From contig NZ_JADIJR010000003.1 in the NCBI RefSeq assembly GCF_017355365.1, positions 123,532 to 187,531 on the forward strand: a stretch of 64,000 bases of DNA, read 5' to 3'. The translations under genes and the position numbers were made by a program. The notes beneath the pieces were generated by a model, which was not told the origin of the DNA, ran no database searches, and saw only the letters and a program-made list of their open reading frames with translations. The DNA comes from Microbacterium sp. SD291 (lineage in GTDB: Bacteria; Actinomycetota; Actinomycetes; Actinomycetales; Microbacteriaceae). This document shows positions 1 to 9,686 of the stretch, piece by piece. Within the stretch, counting starts at the first letter, position 1. Every line of letters begins with the position of its first letter.

Positions 1-603
1 CGACTCGCCGGGGCCTGACAGGATGACGTCCTGCCTGGCGACGACGCCGGGGCGGCGCAGCGAGTGGATCGGCACGCTGCCGACCTGCTGGCCACGTGCC
101 CGCTGATCCGCGTGCGGCGCGCTCACCGGTCCCTGCTCCGCACGGGCGGCCGCGATCAGCTCGGCAGTGCGCACCGCGGTGCCGCTCGGCGAGTCGATCT
201 TCGTCTCGCGATGCGCCTCGATGATCTCGGCTGATCCGAAGAAGGGGGCGGCCGCCGCGGCCAGCGCCGAGCCGAGGACCGAGCCGAGCGAGAAGTTCGG
301 GATGAACACGGCGCCGGTGCCGGCGGCCTCGACGAGCGGCCGCATGAGCGCGATGCGCTCGGCCGACCAGCCGGAGGTCGCGACGAGCACGTTGATGCCG
401 CGTTCGATCGCGGCGCGGACCACTTCGATGCTGACCTGCGGCGTCGTGGCGTCGACGACGAGCTCCGCGCCGTCGAGCTCTGACATCTCGCTCGACGAGC
501 TGAGGACCCTGCTCACCTCGAAGCCGTCGAGTTCGTCGATCACCGCGTGGATGATCGAGCCGAGCTTCCCGGTCCCGCCGACGAGGGCTACCTGCGTGGT
601 CAT
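1..603 (-). CDS. dapB: 4-hydroxy-tetrahydrodipicolinate reductase, 3' end cut by window edge
   Basis: This enzyme reduces the DapA product with NAD(P)H in the cytoplasm, in the diaminopimelate/lysine pathway. The start is ATG at 603 and the frame stays open to base 1, so about 201 N-terminal residues are visible. The N-terminus MTTQVALVGGTGKLG is the nucleotide-binding glycine-rich loop. The signature EAHRETKIDSPSGTA matches the DapB motif E-(A/L)-H-H-x2-K-x-D-(A/S)-PSGTA, with the catalytic Lys and the PSGTA substrate loop kept. The second His of the usual HH pair is Arg here. DVILSGPGES at the edge leads toward the C-terminal domain. Identification is secure and only the C-terminus is missing. 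Confidence 0.95.
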   Translation of the reverse strand, partial: MTTQVALVGGTGKLGSIIHAVIDELDGFEVSRVLSSSSEMSELDGAELVVDATTPQVSIEVVRAAIERGINVLVATSGWSAERIALMRPLVEAAGTGAVFIPNFSLGSVLGSALAAAAAPFFGSAEIIEAHRETKIDSPSGTAVRTAELIAAARAEQGPVSAPHADQRARGQQVGSVPIHSLRRPGVVARQDVILSGPGES

Positions 604-662
604 GCATCCAGTCTATTTCGCGGGCGGAGCGCCGAGACGCGCCGCGCGGCGGTCGGTGCGAC

Positions 663-1265
663 TCAGACGGGCATGCCGTCGGGGATGCCCGTGCGCAGCT
701 CGACCGGCAGGTGACCCGTGTCGTTGTGGGTCAGGAGCGTCCACGGACGCCCCTGCTTCTGCGCGATCACGCTGAGCCCGCAGTGCGCCTGATTCAGCGT
801 CATCCAGCGCCACTCCGGCGCGCCGAGCACCTCGCGGACGAACCAGGAGATCACGAAGTTGTGAGTGATGAGCACCTCGTGCACGTCGCCGGTCTTGCGC
901 ACCAGGAACTCGTTCACCGCGTCGGCCATCTGGGCGCGGCCGGCCTCGATCTCGGCCTCGGTGATCGACCCGAAGAACGGCTCGAAGGCCGCAGGGGTGT
1001 CTTCGGTCATCCCGGTGGGCACGCAGTCGAAGAGCAGCGCCGTCGGCTCCGGGTCGACGGAGGGAAGGCGCGCCGCGACCGCACGCGCGGTCTCGTTCGC
1101 GCGCAGCAGCGGCGAATGCCAGACCGCGTTCAGCGGGAGCCCGGAGAGCCGGTCGGCGATCAGCTCGGCCTGACGCTGCCCCCGCGGTGAGAGGGGTCCG
1201 TCGGCGAGGCCGTGCTCGGCATCCTGATGTTCACCGTGTCTGACCAGATATATGTAGTGCGTCAC
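663..1265 (-). CDS. histidine phosphatase family protein (phosphoglycerate-mutase fold)
   Basis: A 200-residue member of the histidine phosphatase superfamily, with a probable GTG start at 1265. The phosphohistidine motif RHGE lies at residues 9-12 and is followed by LSPRGQRQAELIADRL, the usual region after the first catalytic segment. The second catalytic His sits in the segment VLITHNFVISW. Such proteins hydrolyse phosphate monoesters, and the substrate cannot be read from the sequence. It stands alone on the minus strand between dapB and the aldo/keto reductase homologue. No signal peptide or membrane segment is visible, so it is probably cytoplasmic. The family is sure and the function is not. 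Confidence 0.88.
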   Translation of the reverse strand: MTHYIYLVRHGEHQDAEHGLADGPLSPRGQRQAELIADRLSGLPLNAVWHSPLLRANETARAVAARLPSVDPEPTALLFDCVPTGMTEDTPAAFEPFFGSITEAEIEAGRAQMADAVNEFLVRKTGDVHEVLITHNFVISWFVREVLGAPEWRWMTLNQAHCGLSVIAQKQGRPWTLLTHNDTGHLPVELRTGIPDGMPV

Positions 1266-1344
1266 AACTCGCTCGCTTCATCGCCAGCATCCGCCGGGCT
1301 TCACTCCACCCTATGACAGGTATGTGACAGGCGCGTGACGACGC

Positions 1345-2373
1345 TCAGTTGCCGGCGCGGGTGAGCTCGGCGATCTGCGTGCGCGACAGCGTGACGCCCG
1401 CGCCCTGCATCAGCTCGTCGACGTGCTCGGTCGCGAAGGTGTTCACGATGGGAGCGGCGATCGTGCGCTGCGCGAGCAGCCACGCGATCGAGACGGCGGC
1501 GACGGGCACGACGAGTTCGGCGGCGACCTGGTCGAGCGCACGGAGGATCTTGATCCCCCGGCGGTTGAGGTGCCCGCGCAGCTGATCACCGCGCACTCCC
1601 CGCTGCGTCTCCGCCTTACGCCGATGGCGCCCGGAGAGGAAGCCGTGCTCCAGCGCGTGCGACGGGGTGACCGCGAGGTTCTGCGCGCCGGCGACCAGCC
1701 GCAGGTCTCCCTCGAACGGCTGCCGCCGGATCAGGTTGTATGGCGCGTCGATGACCTCGATGCGCGGGTAACCGGCCGAGGCCAGGATCCGCCCCTCGAC
1801 GAGTCGCTCAGGGGCGAACCCGAACGCGCCCACCGAGCCGACCTTGCCCGCCTCGACCAGCCACTCCACAGTGGCGAGGCTGTCTTCGAGGTTGGTGGTG
1901 GCGTCGAGGGTGGCGTCGAGGTACAGGACGTCGATCCGATCGACTCCGAGCCGGGTGAGCGAGCCCTCCACGGCACGGACGAGATTCACCGATCCGAGGC
2001 CGGGGTTGTCTGCGTGCGCGCCGATGCGGACGCTGAGAAGGGTCCGGTCGCGCTGGCCGCGCGAGCGCAGCCACTGGCCGATGATGTGCTCGCTGCGGCC
2101 GCCGGAGAAGCCGTCTGCGGTGTGGATCGCGTTGCCGCCGAACTCGACGTACCGGTCGAGGATGCCGTGGCTGGTCTCGAGATCGACGTTCCAGCCGAAT
2201 TCGGCGGCGCCGAGCATGAGCGGGAAGGTCTCGAGTCCGGTCTCGCCGAGCGGGACGCGGATGCTCTCTCCGACGCCGGGTCCGACGATCGGGATGGGTG
2301 CGGACGGATGCTCGCTGGCCCCGGTCTGCGCGCGCTCTGCCGACGCTCCTGCGCCTACGCCGAACAACCGCAT
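1345..2373 (-). CDS. aldo/keto reductase-fold protein lacking the catalytic tetrad (probable pseudoenzyme)
   Basis: 342 residues. The start ATG at 2373 is preceded by GTGAGGAA as a ribosome site. The fold is clearly the aldo/keto reductase barrel: GGRSEHIIGQWL, RAVEGSLTRLGVDRIDVLYL and the LVEAGKVGSVGAFGF segment align with the family. All four catalytic positions differ. The Asp of FDTA is His84, the Tyr of the DxxY segment is Phe89, the Lys of the TK(V/I)G strand is Arg116, and the His of the QLH strand is Asp153. Normal hydride-transfer chemistry is therefore unlikely. The first 40 residues are an Ala/Gly/Pro-rich extension. It could have become a ligand-binding or regulatory protein. The open frame is intact, which argues against simple decay. 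Confidence 0.8.
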   Translation of the reverse strand: MRLFGVGAGASAERAQTGASEHPSAPIPIVGPGVGESIRVPLGETGLETFPLMLGAAEFGWNVDLETSHGILDRYVEFGGNAIHTADGFSGGRSEHIIGQWLRSRGQRDRTLLSVRIGAHADNPGLGSVNLVRAVEGSLTRLGVDRIDVLYLDATLDATTNLEDSLATVEWLVEAGKVGSVGAFGFAPERLVEGRILASAGYPRIEVIDAPYNLIRRQPFEGDLRLVAGAQNLAVTPSHALEHGFLSGRHRRKAETQRGVRGDQLRGHLNRRGIKILRALDQVAAELVVPVAAVSIAWLLAQRTIAAPIVNTFATEHVDELMQGAGVTLSRTQIAELTRAGN

Positions 2374-2537
2374 TTCCTCACCCCCGCGATGATCGGGTTC
2401 GTCCCGATCTGCGTCACTGCCTGTTTCTGCACCCCCCGGTGCGTACTTCGAGGGTAAGCGACATCCGCGAGTGCTCTGACCAATCCGCGGAACGGCGCGG
2501 AAACTTCGCGTAACGGTTTGGTCACATCGGATACGAC

Positions 2538-2576
2538 GGAACCCGGGCCCGTCCTGTGCGGACGGACCCGGGTTCC
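2538..2576 (-). terminator. hairpin terminator after pnp
   Basis: Arms 2538-2554 and 2560-2576 pair over 17 bases with one central mismatch and a 5-base loop (TGTGC). It lies 17 bases beyond the pnp stop and before the aldo/keto reductase homologue. No U tract follows, which is common in high-GC actinobacteria. Confidence 0.75.
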
Positions 2577-2592
2577 GGTTCGAGCGTGATGC

Positions 2593-4869
<2,277 letters not shown>

Positions 4870-5150
4870 GAGGTCTCTCCTTCTTTGTTTAGACTCGCGA
4901 ATCCGTGTGACGCGCGAGCGTGTTCAAGAGGAGCGGAACGGCGGGGTTCGGGCGCGCGGGCAATCCCGCGAATGTCGCCTGCGCTGGCCACCGGTGGAAA
5001 GCCACCCGACATCCGATGCCGAGGAACCCACCACAGGGGACCAGCTTCTCCGCCGATCACTCCGTGAGTCGATATGAAATTGTGGGATCGACACAGTCGA
5101 CCTCATCCAGCCTACCAGCGACCTCCCTGTTCGCCAGGTCGGCCGGCCGG
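4870..5150 (-). promoter_or_regulatory. pnp: pnp 5' leader region with two small hairpins
   Basis: 281 bases between the start of pnp and the end of the glycosyltransferase gene. It holds the pnp ribosome site (AAGGAG near 4877) and two possible stems: 4894-4918 (6-bp arms CTCGCG/CGCGAG) and 4955-4970 (CGCGGG, loop CAAT, CCCGCG). PNPase controls its own leader in enteric bacteria. Whether these stems do the same here is inference. I found no convincing promoter boxes and no RNA gene. Confidence 0.35.
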
Positions 5151-7091
5151 TCAGCGCACGCGGGCGTCCCGGCGGCTGGGGGTGCGGCCGAGGTAGACGT
5201 AGTCGTCGTGCTTCGCGACTCGCCCGTCGCCGGCTGCACGGCCGTGCAGGCGGCGCCACACCCACGGCAGCGCGTGCCTGCGCCACCACAGTCCCGCACT
5301 GATCCGCTCGTGCTCGTGCAACGCCGCGTCGAGGGCGCCGAGGGCCTCCGCATGCGGGACGCCCAGCATCTCCCCCGCCCGGTACGCCAGGAAGCGATGC
5401 CCGCGACTGCTCAGGTGCACCAGGTCCTCGCCCCAGTTCGGCCGCTCGCGCAGCGACGGGTGCAGGTCCGTGTCGATCAGGATCGCGCCGGTGCGGGAGG
5501 CGACGCCGCTGAGCGCCGTGGCGAAGACGGCGAACCGGCGGGTGTAGATGGATGCTGCGCGCCTGCCGGGCAGGAACGGCGTCACCAGCACGACGTCGGC
5601 GCCGATCCCGCGGAGCTGGACGACAGCGTCCTCGACGCGCGCGACGAGCATCGGGATGTCGACACGGTGCTTCACCAGGTCGTTCGCGCCGATCAGGATC
5701 GACACGAGGTCGGGGCGGAGCGCGAGCGCGCGGGGAACCTGGAGATCGCACACGTCGCGCACCCGCTTGGAGCGGATCGCGAGGTTCGCGTAGTGCAGTC
5801 CGCCCCGAGCGGCCAGCAGAAGCGCGAGGCGGTCGGCCCAGCCGCGCAGAGCACCGTCCGGCGCCGGATCGCAGAGCCCCTCGGTGAGCGAGTCGCCGAG
5901 GGCTACGTAGCGCCGCCAGCCCCCTGCCTCGACGGCGCCGGGCGTCTCGGGCCTGACCATGCGGCGAGCGCGCAGCATCCCGTCGACCCCGCGAAGCGAC
6001 CGAGCCTCCTCGAAGTGCCCGAGGAGCTGATCGCAGACGCTCGCCCAACTGCGCCCCTGCACGGCTGCGAGGCCGGCCTCCCCGAACGCCAGGCGCTTGC
6101 GGGTGTCCCCCGCGAGGTCCACGACGCGCATCCGGAGATCGTCCAGGTCTCCCGGCCGGTACAGCCAGCCGTCGATCCCCATCCGGACGAGATCGAGCGG
6201 GCCGCCGCGGCCCGTCGCGATCACCGGGACGCCGCTGGCGTGCGCCTCCTGCAGGGTCTGCCCGAACGTCTCACTCTCCCCCGGGTGCACGAAGAGGTCG
6301 AACGACGCCATGGCCGCAGCGAGCTCCTGCCCGTCGAGGTGTCCGAGGAACAGCGCTTCGGGCAGCAGGCTCTCCAGCCGCGGTCGGCTCGGCCCGTCGC
6401 CGACGATGACCAGGCGCGTACCCGGGATGTCGCGGAGCGCGGCGAGATCCTCGACCTGCTTCTCAGGTGCGAGCCGGCCGACGTAGCCGATCACCACGTC
6501 TCCACCCCAGTGCGCCCTGAGCGCTGCGCTGCGTCTGGCCGGCTGGAAGCGCTCGGCATCCACGCCTCTCCCCCAGCGCCTCAGCCGGTCGACTCCGAGA
6601 GACTCGAGCTGCTGCGCCGAGTCGGCCGACGGCGCGAGCGTGAGCGTCGCCCGGCGGTGCAGCCGGGCGATGTGGTTCTGGGCGATGCCGGTCGTCGCCG
6701 GGATCCGGTAGCGCTCCGTGTAGGCGGCGACGTCGGTCTGATACGCGGCGACGGATGCGACGCCGAGGCGCTCCGCGGCGAGCACACCGCGCCACCCCAG
6801 GGCGAACGGCGAGGCGAGGTGCACGACGTCGGGCCGGAACCTGCGCAGCGATGCCGCCACGCGATGCGCCGGGGACGTCCCCACCCGCACGTTCCGGTAG
6901 CCGGGCAGCGCCAGGCTCGGGATCGCCTCGATCGTCGTGCCGCCGATGCGCTGCGGGATGCCGTCGGCATCGGGTGCGATCACGTGGGCATCGTGACCGG
7001 TGCTCTCGAGGTGCCGCAGGATCTGCAGTACGGATCCTGTGACGCCGTTCATGTGCGGAAGGAAGGACTCGGTCACGATCGCGACTCTCAC
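5151..7091 (-). CDS. GT4 glycosyltransferase fused to a C-terminal SGNH/GDSL hydrolase
   Basis: 646 residues from the GTG at 7091. I prefer this start because MRVAIVTESFLPHMNGVTGS is the canonical GT4 N-terminus, although the frame is open to an ATG at 7157. Domain 1 (1-360) is a GT-B retaining transferase resembling MgtA/PimB mannosyltransferases, with GYVGRLAPEKQ and the E274-x7-E282 nucleotide-sugar motif. Domain 2 (about 393-570) is an SGNH hydrolase: GDSL at 399-402, GAND at 468-471 and D556-x2-H559, so Ser, Asn, Asp and His are all present. There is no signal peptide, so the hydrolase would be cytoplasmic or at the inner membrane face. A glycolipid substrate is inferred, as is linked deacylation. 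Confidence 0.85.
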   Translation of the reverse strand: MRVAIVTESFLPHMNGVTGSVLQILRHLESTGHDAHVIAPDADGIPQRIGGTTIEAIPSLALPGYRNVRVGTSPAHRVAASLRRFRPDVVHLASPFALGWRGVLAAERLGVASVAAYQTDVAAYTERYRIPATTGIAQNHIARLHRRATLTLAPSADSAQQLESLGVDRLRRWGRGVDAERFQPARRSAALRAHWGGDVVIGYVGRLAPEKQVEDLAALRDIPGTRLVIVGDGPSRPRLESLLPEALFLGHLDGQELAAAMASFDLFVHPGESETFGQTLQEAHASGVPVIATGRGGPLDLVRMGIDGWLYRPGDLDDLRMRVVDLAGDTRKRLAFGEAGLAAVQGRSWASVCDQLLGHFEEARSLRGVDGMLRARRMVRPETPGAVEAGGWRRYVALGDSLTEGLCDPAPDGALRGWADRLALLLAARGGLHYANLAIRSKRVRDVCDLQVPRALALRPDLVSILIGANDLVKHRVDIPMLVARVEDAVVQLRGIGADVVLVTPFLPGRRAASIYTRRFAVFATALSGVASRTGAILIDTDLHPSLRERPNWGEDLVHLSSRGHRFLAYRAGEMLGVPHAEALGALDAALHEHERISAGLWWRRHALPWVWRRLHGRAAGDGRVAKHDDYVYLGRTPSRRDARVR

Positions 7092-7151
7092 GCTCCCAGG
7101 ATGACGCCCCGGATCGCCCGTTCCGGCCGGAATCGGGGCAGGCCACCAGAT

Positions 7152-7209
7152 GTTCACCGGATGCTGGACGGCCGGTCACCGGCTATCCCGCCTTTGGTTC
7201 CCGTTCACC
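7152..7209 (+). promoter_or_regulatory. possible PHO-box-like repeats in a divergent promoter region
   Basis: GTTCACC at 7152, GGTCACC at 7174 (two 11-base steps later, with a weak unit between) and GTTCACC at 7203 lie between the divergent glycosyltransferase and DedA genes. PhoP boxes in actinobacteria are GTTCACC-like repeats every 11 bases. The middle unit is poor and the third copy is out of register, so this is only a candidate. Confidence 0.3.
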
Positions 7210-7230
7210 TCCGATGCGCACTCTGGAGAG

Positions 7231-7800
7231 GTGATCGATCTGCTCACCGGCCCCTGGGCCCTGGCCGTCATGAGCGTGCTGGTCCTCGGGGACGCCTTCT
7301 TCGTCGTGATCCCCGGCGAGATCGCCGTGACGGCGCTCGGTGCGATCGCGGTCTCCGAGGGTGCTCCGCCGCTCTGGGCGGTGATCGTCTGCGGCGGGCT
7401 CGCCGCAGCGGCCGGTGACGCGGCCTGCTACCTGATCGGGAGGACGGTGGGAATCGACCGCTGGCGCTGGATGCGCACCCCGCGTGTGCGCCAGGCCCTC
7501 GCCTGGGCGGGCGGACGGCTGGATGCAGGAGCCGCCACGGTGCTGTTCACGGCGAGGTTCGTGCCGTTCGCGCGCCTGGCGATCAACCTGGTCGCCGGGG
7601 CGTCGCGCATCCACCCGCCGAGGTACCTCGCCCTGGTCCTGCTCGCCGCCACCGGATGGGCCGCCTACCAGGCGTCGCTCGGCGCGGTCGTCGCGGCGAT
7701 CCTCCCCGGCGGACCCGTCGTCGCCGTGCTGGTCTCGATCGGCGTCGCCCTCGCGCTGGGAGCGGCGATCGACCTGCTGACACGCAGATCGCGGAGCTGA
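7231..7800 (+). CDS. DedA/SNARE-associated family membrane protein
   Basis: About 189 residues from the GTG at 7231. An upstream ATG at 7150 would add 27 polar residues that look unlike a membrane protein and would run into the divergent promoter region. Several hydrophobic segments are seen. The family core is present: the re-entrant PGE segment (VVIPGEIAVTALGAIAV), then a GD helix (AAAAGDAACYLIGRTVG), then FTARFVPFARLAINLVAG, which matches the F-x-G-R-x2-P-x-R family motif with Ala for Gly. DedA proteins act in envelope homeostasis and polyprenyl-phosphate or lipid transport. A small DUF5302 gene follows on the same strand. Confidence 0.78.
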   Translation: MIDLLTGPWALAVMSVLVLGDAFFVVIPGEIAVTALGAIAVSEGAPPLWAVIVCGGLAAAAGDAACYLIGRTVGIDRWRWMRTPRVRQALAWAGGRLDAGAATVLFTARFVPFARLAINLVAGASRIHPPRYLALVLLAATGWAAYQASLGAVVAAILPGGPVVAVLVSIGVALALGAAIDLLTRRSRS

Positions 7801-7838
7801 CCGGCACTGCGCCCGGGTCGTGCCCTAGGCTGGCGGAC

Positions 7839-8018
7839 ATGAGCACCGAAGAAGGCGCGACCCCCTCGTCAGAGGACATGAAGCGCAAATTCAAGGAAGC
7901 GCTCGAGAAGAAGAACGCGCACCACCGGCAGGGCGAAGCCCACCTCGACGGCGACTCCGCCGTCCACGGCGCGCACGCCCCGCAGACGCGGCGCGAGTTC
8001 CGACGCAAGAGCGGTTGA
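7839..8018 (+). CDS. DUF5302 small protein
   Basis: 59 residues from the ATG at 7839. MSTEEGATPSSEDMKRKFKE, then ALEKKNAHHRQGEAHLDGDS and a basic tail ending in EFRRKSG, matches the small DUF5302 proteins of actinobacteria, which have no known function. It is very polar, with a predicted charged helix at residues 12-30 and no membrane segment. It lies 38 bases after the DedA gene and ends 7 bases before a strong terminator. Confidence 0.8.
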   Translation: MSTEEGATPSSEDMKRKFKEALEKKNAHHRQGEAHLDGDSAVHGAHAPQTRREFRRKSG

Positions 8019-8025
8019 CCGCACG

Positions 8026-8059
8026 GATGCGGGAGCAGGCGTTCGCCTGCTCCCGCATC
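8026..8059. terminator. bidirectional terminator between DUF5302 and dctA
   Basis: A perfect 16-bp inverted repeat (8026-8041 and 8044-8059) around TT. It lies between the convergent DUF5302 gene and dctA, so it can serve both strands. Confidence 0.9.
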
Positions 8060-8080
8060 CTCATCTCCCTGTCATGCGGC

Positions 8081-9523
8081 TCAGTGCGATGCGGCACGCG
8101 TCTTCGCGCGCCGCTCCTTCTCCGACATCTCCGTGACGGCCGACTCGCTGAGCTCCTGCACGTCCGCGGCGCTGCGCTCGGCCGACATGCCGTGCTCGTC
8201 GACGCCGTCGAGCAGCGACTCGTCGAACGGCAGCTCGCCGCGGAGCACGCTGGTGACTCGATCGCGATCGATCTGGCGGGTCCAGGTGCCGATCAGGAGC
8301 GTGGCCACCGCGTTGCCGGTGAAGTTCGTCAGCGCGCGCCCCTCGGACATGAACCGGTCGATGCCGACGATCACGCCGACGCCGTCGACGAGATCCGGCC
8401 GGTAGGCCTGCAGTCCGCCGGCCAGCGTGGCGAGGCCCGCACCGGTGACTCCGGCGGCGCCCTTGCTTGCGATGATCATGAAAACCAGCAGTCCGATCTG
8501 CTCGCCGAGCGACATCGGCTGGCCCATCCCGGTGGCGATGAACAGCGACGCCATCGTCAGGTAGATCGCGGTGCCGTCGAGGTTGAACGAGTAGCCGGTG
8601 GGGACCGTGATGCCGACGACGGGCTTCGAGACGCCGATGTGCTCCATCTTGGCGATCAGCCGCGGCAGCGCGGACTCGGACGAAGAGGTGCCGACGATCA
8701 GCAGGTACTCGCGCCCGAGGTACTTCATCAGGCTGAAGATGTTGACCTTCGTCACCGCGTAGAGCAGCACGCCCAGCACGACGACGATGAACGCGATGCA
8801 CGTGATGTAGAACGCGATCAGCAGGATGCCGAGGCTCCAGATCGCTGCGGCGCCGGTCTTGCCGACCACCGCGGCGATCGCGCCGAAGGCGCCGATCGGG
8901 GCGAGCCACAGGATCATGCCGAGGATGCGGAACACCAGCTTCTGCAACTGCTTGACCGCCTCCATGATGGACGTGCCGCGATCGCCGAGCCCCTGCAGGG
9001 CGAAGCCGACGAGCAGTGCGATGAACAGCACCTGCAGGACGCTCTCCCCCGTGAACGCGGAGAAGAACGTCGCCGGGATGATGCCCAGGATGAACTCCTG
9101 CGTAGTCTTCGCCTCGCCTGCCGCGGACGTGTCGTACGAGGCGCCGGCCATGTCGAGGCCGGCACCCGGGTGGATGATGTTGCCGACGAACAGGCCGATG
9201 GCGAGCGCGAAGGTCGACATCACCATGAAGTACAGCATCGCCAGGCCGCCGATCCGGCCGACCGTCGCCGCCTTGGCGATCGAGCCGACTCCGACGACGA
9301 TGGTGCAGAAGATGATGGGGGCGATCATCATCTTGATGAGGGCGACGAAGCCCTTGCCGAGCGGTTCGAAGGCCTGCCCGACCTCGGGCAGCACCAGCCC
9401 GACGACGGCGCCGAGCACGACCGCGATCAGCACCGACACGTACAGCCAGGTGTGCCGGTCCCAGGCCTGCTTGCCGCGCCGCCAGTTGAACCCCGGAAGC
9501 GTGAATCCCGTTGTGATGGCCAT
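8081..9523 (-). CDS. dctA: C4-dicarboxylate:cation symporter DctA (DAACS family)
   Basis: 480 residues. The start ATG at 9523 has GAAGGAG six bases upstream, which favours it over an in-frame ATG 18 bases earlier. It belongs to the dicarboxylate/amino acid:cation symporter family, taking up succinate, fumarate, malate or aspartate with H+ or Na+. About eight membrane helices are seen, with family signatures GTSSSESALPRLIAKME (the serine-rich hairpin), GYSFNLDGTAIYLTM and the late segment SKGAAGVTGAGLATLAGGL. The C-terminal 60 residues are charged and cytoplasmic. A divergent sensor/regulator pair is the probable control system. aspA, 24 kb away, could feed from the same substrates. Confidence 0.95.
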   Translation of the reverse strand: MAITTGFTLPGFNWRRGKQAWDRHTWLYVSVLIAVVLGAVVGLVLPEVGQAFEPLGKGFVALIKMMIAPIIFCTIVVGVGSIAKAATVGRIGGLAMLYFMVMSTFALAIGLFVGNIIHPGAGLDMAGASYDTSAAGEAKTTQEFILGIIPATFFSAFTGESVLQVLFIALLVGFALQGLGDRGTSIMEAVKQLQKLVFRILGMILWLAPIGAFGAIAAVVGKTGAAAIWSLGILLIAFYITCIAFIVVVLGVLLYAVTKVNIFSLMKYLGREYLLIVGTSSSESALPRLIAKMEHIGVSKPVVGITVPTGYSFNLDGTAIYLTMASLFIATGMGQPMSLGEQIGLLVFMIIASKGAAGVTGAGLATLAGGLQAYRPDLVDGVGVIVGIDRFMSEGRALTNFTGNAVATLLIGTWTRQIDRDRVTSVLRGELPFDESLLDGVDEHGMSAERSAADVQELSESAVTEMSEKERRAKTRAASH

Positions 9524-9608
9524 GTTCTTCTCCTTCGTCATGAACGTCGTCGTGTCATGTCCGCAGGCGACCTCGCCTTCGGTTCCCCCACGCTCGCCGA
9601 CTTCACAC

Positions 9609-9645
9609 CCGGGCACCATTTGTGGTCGTATTGGTCATTGCCCGG
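9609..9645. promoter_or_regulatory. possible operator between dctA and its two-component genes
   Basis: The divergent region of about 160 bases holds an outer 7-base inverted repeat, CCGGGCA (9609-9615) and TGCCCGG (9639-9645). Inside it is ACCA-TTTG-TGGT at 9615-9626. Its position fits a binding site for the adjacent DctR-type regulator, but I know no consensus that confirms it. Confidence 0.3.
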
Positions 9646-9686
9646 CACCGATGACCGCGGCCCTCAGGCGATCGAAGGGACGGGAC

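Noticed and set aside
4870..5150. tRNA-like TTCG loop sequence in the pnp leader
   Set aside because: No cloverleaf could be drawn; acceptor and anticodon arms are missing.
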